18,381 bases of DNA. Origin: an uncultured Prevotella sp. (lineage in GTDB: Bacteria > Bacteroidota > Bacteroidia > Bacteroidales > Bacteroidaceae). The number at the start of each line of letters is the position of its first letter. The first letter of the stretch is position 1. Under the pieces are notes generated by a model. The model did no database searches, was not told where the DNA came from, and saw only the letters and a program-made list of their open reading frames with translations. The translations under genes were made by a program, and so were the position numbers. This document shows, in pieces, positions 7,714 through 13,981 of the stretch. The DNA lies in NCBI GenBank assembly GCA_958369755.1, contig CATXJC010000037.1, positions 1-18,381 on the forward strand, written 5' to 3'.

Positions 7714-9149
7714 CTATTTTTCTCAAATACAAAACGGATACACTCATCCAAAATGGCAACCCGGGCCACTTTCATGACCACGAAATATAATACGGCTGCC
7801 ATCACAACCCTAGCCAGAAGCAGACATACCAGATTGGTAATGCTCATCGTTGCCAGATAGGTGAGGCTCATCACGCCCAGAGCCACCAGCAGGAACGGAC
7901 AGGTATCTTTCAGAAAGTCCAGCGGACGGTAACTGATATAACGGTAAGCCAGCGCATACCATACAAACATCCAGACGATGGTCAATGCCACATAGACTGA
8001 TACCATCAGATGGATGCCATAAGGCCAAAGAAGCAGCATCAGCACAATCTGGGTGACACTCAAGGAAACCGTACACCAGAAATAGGCACCGGATTTCCCC
8101 TTACTGATAACCACATTGGAAAACAGCGTATAGAGTGGCATCACAGAACCGCCCACACACAGCATGCGCAGCAGTTCTGCACTCGACTGCCATTTCTCGG
8201 TCAGCGTGATGATGATAAACTCATTGGAAACGAGTCCCAATCCGAACAGCAGAGGGAAAGAAAGGAAGCAGATAAACCTGACCATCTTTCTGAAAGCCAT
8301 CAGCTGGCGCTTCTTGTCGTCAGAGAGATTCACCAAGGTAGGCTGAATCACCGGATTCAGCATTCCCTGCAGCAGGAGATAACACTTCGAGTTCCACTGA
8401 TAAGCCTGATTGTAGCTACCCGTAATAGCATTGGTATAGAAACGGCCCAGCAGGATATTCATCACATTGTCGTTGATTTTGGTGGCGATGGTTGTGGCTG
8501 CTATCTTGAAACTGAACGGAAACATTGTCTTCACGGGCGTGAAATCTATCTTCAGCGAAGGTCGCCAGGTGGAATAATGCCATACCAGCAGGGTATTTAA
8601 CCCCACATAGACCACTCCCTGGGCAGCCAGCGACCAATAAGCAAAGCCATTCCAAGCCATCAGAACACCCACGCTACTCGACAGCAGAACCGCCGTGATA
8701 CTCGCCTTTGCCTGCTGCTTCACCATCATGTTCTTGAAGAGGAATGCAGCCTGAGCCGTACCCAGACTGGAAAAGAGAATCGTGACGAAAGCCAGCCTGC
8801 ACAACGCGATAAGCCGGTCATCATGATAGAAATCTGCAATGAAAGGGGCACAGAGGAAAAGGATGACATAAAGAGAACCGCCCACGATGATGTTAAACCA
8901 GAACACGGAGTTGTAATCATTGGAGGTAGGATGCTTCAGGTTACCGATGGCAGAAGCAAATCCGCTGTTCTGGAGTGCAATCGCTATCAGCGGGAACACA
9001 TTGATCATCGCCATCATTCCGTAGTCTTCCTTCGACAGCAGTCGTCCCAGGATGATGCCGAATACCAGTCCGATAACCTGCATCGCTCCATTGTTCATTG
9101 CCCCCCAGAAAAGTCCCTTGGCTGTTTTCTCCTTCAGTGTTTCTGCCAT
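7710..9149 (-). CDS. Polysaccharide flippase, Wzx type (MOP superfamily)
   Basis: 479 residues with about 12-14 hydrophobic segments. The N-terminal amphipathic start with KGLFWGAMNNGAMQVIGLVFGIILGRLLSKEDYG split over two helices is typical of the WzxC-like lipopolysaccharide exporter branch, and YNQAYQWNSKCYLLLQG in the middle fits the same branch. It should flip an undecaprenyl-linked oligosaccharide across the inner membrane. It starts 5 bases after the acetyltransferase stop and overlaps the licD start by ATGA, so the three genes form one operon. A flippase implies Wzy-type assembly, yet no recognisable Wzy polymerase lies in the window. Confidence 0.9.
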   Translation of the reverse strand: MAETLKEKTAKGLFWGAMNNGAMQVIGLVFGIILGRLLSKEDYGMMAMINVFPLIAIALQNSGFASAIGNLKHPTSNDYNSVFWFNIIVGGSLYVILFLCAPFIADFYHDDRLIALCRLAFVTILFSSLGTAQAAFLFKNMMVKQQAKASITAVLLSSSVGVLMAWNGFAYWSLAAQGVVYVGLNTLLVWHYSTWRPSLKIDFTPVKTMFPFSFKIAATTIATKINDNVMNILLGRFYTNAITGSYNQAYQWNSKCYLLLQGMLNPVIQPTLVNLSDDKKRQLMAFRKMVRFICFLSFPLLFGLGLVSNEFIIITLTEKWQSSAELLRMLCVGGSVMPLYTLFSNVVISKGKSGAYFWCTVSLSVTQIVLMLLLWPYGIHLMVSVYVALTIVWMFVWYALAYRYISYRPLDFLKDTCPFLLVALGVMSLTYLATMSITNLVCLLLARVVMAAVLYFVVMKVARVAILDECIRFVFEKNR

Positions 9150-9154
9150 ATCTT

Positions 9155-9718
9155 CTAATCTTTTTTATCTTCCTGTTTTACTATTCTCCCCGGATTCCCT
9201 ACCACGGTAGCTCCGTCGGGAATATCCTGGAATACCACGGCACCGGCGCCTATCGTCACGTGGTTGCCGATATGGATGCCGCCGAATACCGTAGCTCCGG
9301 TATAAATCTTCACGTCATTTCCTATGGTAGGCCTGCCTCCCTTGCCATTTCCCAGCGTTACCATCTGCAGACAATAGAAATCATCACCTATGGATTCCGC
9401 ATTGAGATAAGTGGCATAACTATGTTCCAGATGTGCACCCTTTCCTATACGCGGGCACCAGATGGTCATGGTTCGCTCCGGCGGCAACAGCCAACTGATG
9501 AATACCGACCGATACTCTCCGAGTCGGTAATAAAAGAGATTACGGAAACTTCTTTCACGGGTGCAGACCTTGATGAAGTTGAGCACGGTAGGCTTTTGGT
9601 CTTGCACCTTGAGCAAATCAGCATCTATCTCCTTCTTATGAAGCAGATACATGGCTATGTGTGGGAGCATTCTCACCGCAGAAGCCGACAATATGATGGT
9701 TTGTGCTATTGGATTCAT
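9155..9718 (-). CDS. Serine O-acetyltransferase-like (left-handed beta-helix) acetyltransferase
   Basis: 187 residues from ATG 9718; an upstream TTG at 9733 overlaps the promoter and is rejected. After an alpha-helical N-terminus (1-85), hexapeptide-repeat sequence runs from about 88 to 178: IGKGAHLEHS, IGDDFYCLQMVTLGNG, IGNDVKIYTGATVFGG, IGNHVTIGAGAVV. His99 in the LEHS motif lies where CysE has its catalytic His in LDHATG, and GNPGRIVK closes the domain. It transfers acetyl from acetyl-CoA to serine or, more likely here, to a sugar or amino-sugar of the surface glycan, because it heads an operon with a flippase and licD. The -7 box ends only 4 bases before the ATG, suggesting a leaderless or nearly leaderless mRNA, unless translation starts at Met17. 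Confidence 0.8.
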   Translation of the reverse strand: MNPIAQTIILSASAVRMLPHIAMYLLHKKEIDADLLKVQDQKPTVLNFIKVCTRERSFRNLFYYRLGEYRSVFISWLLPPERTMTIWCPRIGKGAHLEHSYATYLNAESIGDDFYCLQMVTLGNGKGGRPTIGNDVKIYTGATVFGGIHIGNHVTIGAGAVVFQDIPDGATVVGNPGRIVKQEDKKD

Positions 9719-9722
9719 GTTG

Positions 9723-9730
9723 CAAAGATA
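9723..9730 (-). promoter_or_regulatory. -7 promoter element for the acetyltransferase-flippase-licD operon
   Basis: TATCTTTG on the minus strand matches the TAnnTTTG consensus exactly and lies in the 85-base gap after the GT2 stop. It is 4 bases from the ATG at 9718, leaving almost no leader. No TTTG is present at -33. A 14-base palindrome, ATTACTTAAGTAAT (9770-9783), lies about 40 bases upstream. Confidence 0.55.
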
Positions 9731-9803
9731 CAATAAAATATAGAAACAGACCTACTTTTCACAGAAATTATTACTTAAGTAATCCTAAAACACTTTTGTC
9801 ACT

Positions 9804-10592
9804 TTAATGCTCTTGCAACGATGTGCATACACCCCGCACCACAAACCAGGCATGCACCAATAATGTGGTAACAATACCATAGTTACTTTTCATCACCTCA
9901 AAGCGCTCCTTGAGCGAAGCCTTATGGTTCTGAATCGACATTCCACCATCCAGATAGTTGGTGATAACAGCATTCACATTGCGCAAAGGCAAGTGGTGCC
10001 GTTCTGATTCTCTCATGATGCGGATACACCAGTCAACATCTGCCGACAGGCGATAGTGCAAGTCATAGTGCACTCCACGCGCTATATCAGTACGGGCATA
10101 GAACGACTGATGACATACCAGCATGCCCCACTTGAATGAACGCCATGTCAACTTCCTGGGAGGAGTAAGACGGCGATGGCGCAAGAAACGCCCCTCATCA
10201 TCCACAATGTCGGTATCTCCATATAGCACACCAGGCAAAATTTCTCCTTCCCCCACACAGCCTTCCACATACTCCAGGGTATCTTCTGAAGGAAAAACAT
10301 CTCCAGCATTCAGAAACACGAGATAGTCGCCCGTGGCTCTATCAATGCCCTTATTCATGGCATCGTAAAGTCCCTTGTCGGGTTCTGAGTAAACCACAAT
10401 TTCATGAGCATTTTCACCTGCTTGCGCCTTATGCTGGTAAGCCTTGATCATCGCCAGGGTTTTGTCTTTCGACACCCCATCTATAATCAGGTGCTCCACA
10501 TTGCAATAAGTCTGCTTGCTCACACTATCCAGGGTACGCTGTAATACACTTTCGGCATTAAACGTACAGGTAACAACCGTGAACTTAATCAT
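9804..10592 (-). CDS. Glycosyltransferase family 2 (WcaE/Bacteroidales type)
   Basis: 262 residues. The GT-A fold is clear: FTVVTCTFNAE (4-14), HLIIDGVSKDKT (34-45), SEPDKGLYDAMNKGI (69-83), then FLNAGD (93-98) where the usual DxD stands as N-A-G-D, and HQSFYAR (161-167) with SADVDWCIR (183-191) in the acceptor half. It transfers a sugar from a nucleotide donor in the cytoplasm; the family is common in colanic-acid-like and Bacteroidales capsule loci. The C-terminal stretch around 238-256 is hydrophobic and may hold it at the membrane. The ATG overlaps the stop of the GT4 gene by ATGA (10589-10592), so the two are probably translated together and act in consecutive steps. Confidence 0.88.
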   Translation of the reverse strand: MIKFTVVTCTFNAESVLQRTLDSVSKQTYCNVEHLIIDGVSKDKTLAMIKAYQHKAQAGENAHEIVVYSEPDKGLYDAMNKGIDRATGDYLVFLNAGDVFPSEDTLEYVEGCVGEGEILPGVLYGDTDIVDDEGRFLRHRRLTPPRKLTWRSFKWGMLVCHQSFYARTDIARGVHYDLHYRLSADVDWCIRIMRESERHHLPLRNVNAVITNYLDGGMSIQNHKASLKERFEVMKSNYGIVTTLLVHAWFVVRGVCTSLQEH

Positions 10593-11857
10593 AGGTGATA
10601 GTTTTTATAGGCCAAAGCCTGGTTATACACCTCTATATATTTAAGCGCCACCGAATGCTGCGAGTAGCATTGCGTCACCTTATGCAGACATGCCTGCTGC
10701 AAGGATTCTCTATCAGCCTCTTCCAAGACCCAGTGAATACCCTTTGCCAAATCATCCGCATCCCGGTAGTTTGCCACATAGCCCGTCTTCAGATGGTCTA
10801 TCATCTCAGGTATTCCACCCACCTTGAAGCCCACGCCAGGTACGCCACAAGCCATAGATTCCATGATGGTATTAGGCAGATTATCCTCCAGAGAAGGCAG
10901 CACAAATACATCCACGGAATTATAGATATTCACAATTTGCTTCACGTCGCTCACATAGCCCAGGGAGCAAGAAGGCAATGAAAGCGTTATCTCCTCAGAA
11001 TGGCCTCCCAGAATGGCTATGGCGGTATGCTTGACCATATCCGGATATTTCTTCACCAGGCAGTCTATTGCCTCAACGAAGTACTCCATTCCTTTTCTTT
11101 CATCCGTTACACGCTGCGAAACAAATAGGATGATATGCTTGTCGGCTGGCAATCCTGCACGCAGACGTGCCTCAGCCTTGTTTTGCGGACAGAACACATG
11201 AGTATCTATTGGATTCGGGATATTGGTGATACGCTGTCCCACGAAGAGTCCACTCTTCTTAGCCTGCTGTTCCAGCCATCTGCTGCAGCTTACAAAATGA
11301 ATGTTGCCGCCATGATAGAGTTCCTTCTTGCGGCCAAAGACCTTAGAAGAGATATCATTCTTGCTTCCTTTGTGAGGCAAGAGCGGGCAATTGCCGCAGG
11401 TAGAGACATAGCGGTTGCAGCCACGAGCATAGTGACAGATGCCCGTAGCAGCCCATAAGTCGTGCATCGTCCACACCACCGGTTTGCCACTCTTTAAAAT
11501 CTTCCGAATACTTTTCAACGAAAGCATGCCCTGGTTGACCCAAGAGAGATGAATGACATCAGCTTCCTGAAACTCTCGAAGCTTGGTGATGTCGGAGCCT
11601 GCCGCAGCCAGATCTATCTCCCAAAGATGATGCTTGGAGAAATGAAGATGCCAGAACACGCACCAACGCTCCCACAGGAAGTTCCAACGCAGCTTCATGG
11701 AACGGGGCAAACCGACAACGGTTATATCATCGGTCACCTTGTCACGCACCAGCATCTTAGCCTTAACACCATTGTTGTTAAGGGCATCCATCAGGCGGTT
11801 GGCAGCCACGGCAGCTCCACCCGCCTTCTCACTTGTATTTACTATGAGTACTCTCAT
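10589..11857 (-). CDS. Glycosyltransferase family 4
   Basis: 422 residues with the two-domain GT-B layout. The N-terminal half starts MRVLIVNTSEKAGGAAVAAN with a glycine-rich loop, and WTMHDLWAATGICHYARGC follows with cysteines at 141, 147, 154 and 157. The C-terminal domain has ILFVSQRVTDERKG, and PSLEDNLPNTIMESMACG (321-338) is the donor-binding region. In that region the usual first Glu of the E-x7-E motif is Asp325, with Glu333 kept. The enzyme should add a sugar, with retention of configuration, to a lipid-linked glycan at the cytoplasmic membrane. It is first in a two-gene operon and overlaps the GT2 gene by ATGA. Its own -7 box at 11881-11888 and an AGGA just upstream of the ATG support this start. 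Confidence 0.9.
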   Translation of the reverse strand: MRVLIVNTSEKAGGAAVAANRLMDALNNNGVKAKMLVRDKVTDDITVVGLPRSMKLRWNFLWERWCVFWHLHFSKHHLWEIDLAAAGSDITKLREFQEADVIHLSWVNQGMLSLKSIRKILKSGKPVVWTMHDLWAATGICHYARGCNRYVSTCGNCPLLPHKGSKNDISSKVFGRKKELYHGGNIHFVSCSRWLEQQAKKSGLFVGQRITNIPNPIDTHVFCPQNKAEARLRAGLPADKHIILFVSQRVTDERKGMEYFVEAIDCLVKKYPDMVKHTAIAILGGHSEEITLSLPSCSLGYVSDVKQIVNIYNSVDVFVLPSLEDNLPNTIMESMACGVPGVGFKVGGIPEMIDHLKTGYVANYRDADDLAKGIHWVLEEADRESLQQACLHKVTQCYSQHSVALKYIEVYNQALAYKNYHL

Positions 11858-11880
11858 GATTATCCTTTTTATTCTGCTTG

Positions 11881-11888
11881 CAAAGATA
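11881..11888 (-). promoter_or_regulatory. -7 promoter element for the GT4-GT2 operon
   Basis: TATCTTTG on the minus strand, 23 bases before the ATG at 11857. Predicted leader about 20 bases, containing AGGA. No TTTG is seen at -33. The upstream terminator at 11941-11971 separates it from the transcript that begins near 12114. Confidence 0.65.
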
Positions 11889-11925
11889 ATGTAAAAATTT
11901 GAGTTGGCGAAGAAAAAGGAAGACT

Positions 11926-12114
11926 TTTAATAAAATAAAACATGCCACAACTCTCAACGAGCTGTGGCATGCACTATGTTTAACTTAAAAATTCTAATCA
12001 AAATAGTCTCACGACCTTCTCAATTATCTGTTAAACAATCTACCTTAAAACCTAATAACTAAAAACCTAAATCTATTACTACTAACCTAAACAATCTATT
12101 AACCTTTTGACGCT
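11926..12114 (-). ncRNA. Candidate small RNA or regulatory leader, cytosine-depleted
   Basis: A transcript of about 185-190 bases is predicted from the consensus promoter at 12117-12147 to the terminator at 11941-11971. Before the hairpin it has no ATG and so no evident coding sequence. On the transcribed strand bases 12108 to 12031 (78 in a row) contain no cytosine. The segment has reiterated TAGGTT/AAGGT units: TTTAGGTTAG, TTTAGGTTTT, TTAGGTTTTAAGGT. AGATTGTTT occurs twice, 56 bases apart. A long C-free, largely unstructured body followed by a terminator fits an antisense-type small RNA or a protein-binding RNA. It could instead be an attenuated leader for the GT4 operon, but that gene has its own promoter. 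I do not recognise a named Rfam family. Confidence 0.6.
11941..11971 (-). terminator. Intrinsic terminator of the candidate small RNA
   Basis: CATGCCACA (11941-11949) pairs with TGTGGCATG (11963-11971). After an A·C mismatch, CTC/GAG extends the stem around a TCAAC loop. On the minus strand the hairpin is followed directly by TTTTATTTTATT, so termination is oriented leftward, ending the transcript before the GT4 promoter. Confidence 0.85.
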
Positions 12115-12243
12115 GCAAAGATAGTACTTTTTCTACAAATCTCCAAATAATCCGGCAAAAAAAGTATTATTTTTACGATTTCTTGATATAAATCAACGAA
12201 TTATTAGAAATTTCATCAAAAACCAACGAGATTTTAACTCTCA
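11972..12243. other. Intergenic region between the GT4 operon and ispF
   Basis: The whole gap 11858-12243 has no convincing gene. Besides the promoter, candidate RNA and terminators listed separately, the part next to ispF (12125-12243) is AT-rich. It holds two weak inverted repeats, GAGA/TCTC at 12228-12242 followed on the minus strand by TTTTT, and TTGAT/ATCAA at 12183-12196. The first could be a poor terminator for the porU-porV-ispF operon. Confidence 0.5.
12117..12147 (-). promoter_or_regulatory. Consensus Bacteroidetes -33/-7 promoter for the candidate small RNA
   Basis: On the minus strand TTTG (12147-12144), 19 bases, then TATCTTTG (12124-12117): with the 2547-2578 site, one of the two complete matches to the -33/-7 consensus in the window. 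The transcript should start close to 12114. No gene begins in the following 250 bases, which is why an RNA product is proposed. Confidence 0.75.
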
Positions 12244-12723
12244 TTAAGCTTTTACTATCAATACTGTAGCGTAAGCCGAGATTCCTTCCATTCTTCCGGT
12301 AAAGCCCAACTTCTCTGTGGTTGTAGCCTTGATGGAGATCTGGTCTTCCTCTACCCCCATCACTTTTGCCAGGCATTCCTTCATGGCAGGAACATGCGGA
12401 TTGAGCTTCGGACGCTCTGCACAGACCGTTGCATCGATGTTGCCCAGGGTATATCCCTTGGTGGCAATCAGATCCATCGTCTTCTTGAGCAGAATCTTGG
12501 AATCCACATTGAGGGTCTCTGCTGCCGTATCAGGGAAATGATAACCGATATCACGCATATTGGCTGCACCCAGCAGGGCATCGCAAATGGCGTGAATCAA
12601 CACGTCGGCATCACTATGGCCGAGCAAACCCAACTCATAATCTATCTTGATACCACCCAGCCACAAGTCACGGTTCTCTACCAGCTTGTGAACATCGTAT
12701 CCAAATCCTACACGTATATTCAT
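12244..12723 (-). CDS. ispF: 2-C-methyl-D-erythritol 2,4-cyclodiphosphate synthase
   Basis: 159 residues, the normal IspF length. It converts CDP-methylerythritol 2-phosphate to the cyclic diphosphate with loss of CMP in the MEP isoprenoid pathway, as a trimer in the cytoplasm. The signatures are FGYDVH (7-12, metal ligands Asp10 and His12), LGHSDADVLIHAICDA (34-49, His44 the third ligand), HFPDT (62-66), CAERPKLNPH (101-110) and KATTTEKLGFTGR (132-144) for CDP binding. It is last in the FAH-porU-porV-ispF operon, 38 bases after porV. The link to type IX secretion is probably genomic habit. The IspD-like protein at 4090-4809 is likely not its pathway partner. Confidence 0.96.
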   Translation of the reverse strand: MNIRVGFGYDVHKLVENRDLWLGGIKIDYELGLLGHSDADVLIHAICDALLGAANMRDIGYHFPDTAAETLNVDSKILLKKTMDLIATKGYTLGNIDATVCAERPKLNPHVPAMKECLAKVMGVEEDQISIKATTTEKLGFTGRMEGISAYATVLIVKA

Positions 12724-12761
12724 AATCTTATATTTATAATTAAAGTTATTAATATGTTTAT

Positions 12762-13952
12762 CTATCGCTTGAACAGGTCTTTCAATCCGTCCATATCGAA
12801 CGCCAGCGTAAAGCGCAGGGTCTGGTCGAGCGGATTGCTCTTGGCGGTGGCTACCACATAGGAAGCATCGAGCGAGAAGACATTCATCTTGAAGCCGGCT
12901 CCCACCGTGAAGTACTTGCGGTTGCCCTTGCTCTGGCTCTCGTGATGATAGCCGGCACGCAGGGCAAACTTGTCATTATATACATACTCGGCACCTACGC
13001 CATAGTTGATTTCCTCCAGCTCTTCCTTGAATCCGCCTGGGGCATCGCTGAAGCTCTTGAAGATGCCGCTGATGCCCGAAATATCGTTGTATTCGCGATG
13101 CACACGGTCTTCATACTCCGAGTTGTCCTCTCCCTCATTCTGAGCAGGAACCGTCGGTACGAGATACTTGTTGGCATCTGCGGCGATGGTAAAGCGGTTG
13201 TACTCGTCGATAGGAATCATCAGTGAGGCTCCCAGACGCAGATTGGTAGGCAGGAACTCGCCATACTCCTTACCGCTGAAGGTAATCTTGCTGCCGATAT
13301 TCGAAATGTTCAGACCTACGCCCAACTGGCACTCACGTGGTCCGATGTTGACATAGTTCTGATAATAGGCTGCGATATCCGCCGCAAAAGCCGAGGCTGG
13401 CGAATTTTCCTCCTGATAGTCGAAGCGCAGGTCGGAATAGATCCAGCGGATGGCTGCCGCCAGGGAAAATTTCTCGCTGAGCATCAGAGAGTAAGCCACA
13501 TCAATCGACATCTCATAGGGATTGATGGTCATCGTATTGTCGTTTTCTCCCGGTTCAGAAAGAAACACCTCACCCATGTTGAAGTAACGGAGCGAAGCGG
13601 ATACGGCACTGTAATCGCCTATGCGGTAATAGCCCGAGAGATAGGCGAGATTCATGTCGTTGACCAGCGAGCGGAGCCATGGAGTGAAGTTCAGCGCCAC
13701 GCCCGCCCTGGAGATGTTGAAGGGATACTTTGCCGGATTCCAATACTGGGAGTTGACATCCGGATCGGTTGCCGCACCCACATCACCCAGACCTCCGCCG
13801 CGGGCATCGGGCGCTATGGTCTGAGAGATGACGGCATAGTTTACCGGATTGAAAAGACTCTCCTTGGTATCTCCCTCTCCGTTCTGCGCCGATGCCGTCA
13901 GCGCCCATACCGAGAGAAAACCGGTTGCGAATATCTTGACGATTCTATTCAT
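12762..13952 (-). CDS. porV: Type IX secretion outer membrane shuttle protein PorV (LptO)
   Basis: 396 residues from ATG 13952; upstream in-frame codons fall inside porU and are not used. It has a signal peptide (MNRIVKIFATGFLSVWALTASAQ, split around Ala22-Gln23), then a FadL-like outer membrane beta-barrel. The N-terminal conserved block reads ISQTIAPDARGGGLGDVGAATDPD with QYWNPAKYPF, the hallmark of PorV, and the end (RFTLAFDMDGLKDLF) is amphipathic strand plus tail. PorV collects cargo with a C-terminal domain from the type IX translocon and carries it to PorU for cleavage and anchoring. It lies directly after porU with a 29-base gap. Confidence 0.95.
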   Translation of the reverse strand: MNRIVKIFATGFLSVWALTASAQNGEGDTKESLFNPVNYAVISQTIAPDARGGGLGDVGAATDPDVNSQYWNPAKYPFNISRAGVALNFTPWLRSLVNDMNLAYLSGYYRIGDYSAVSASLRYFNMGEVFLSEPGENDNTMTINPYEMSIDVAYSLMLSEKFSLAAAIRWIYSDLRFDYQEENSPASAFAADIAAYYQNYVNIGPRECQLGVGLNISNIGSKITFSGKEYGEFLPTNLRLGASLMIPIDEYNRFTIAADANKYLVPTVPAQNEGEDNSEYEDRVHREYNDISGISGIFKSFSDAPGGFKEELEEINYGVGAEYVYNDKFALRAGYHHESQSKGNRKYFTVGAGFKMNVFSLDASYVVATAKSNPLDQTLRFTLAFDMDGLKDLFKR

Positions 13953-13981
13953 ACTACATGATTTTATATGATGATATTTTT

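Noticed and set aside
9770..9783. 14-base perfect palindrome upstream of the acetyltransferase promoter
   Set aside because: A palindrome of this size is expected about once by chance in 18 kb, and the sequence is AT-rich. Not enough to call an operator.
11869..11970. 33-codon open frame on the minus strand starting inside the terminator hairpin
   Set aside because: Its ATG is buried in the hairpin stem and the frame runs through the terminator T-tract and the GT4 promoter. No ribosome binding site; most likely chance.
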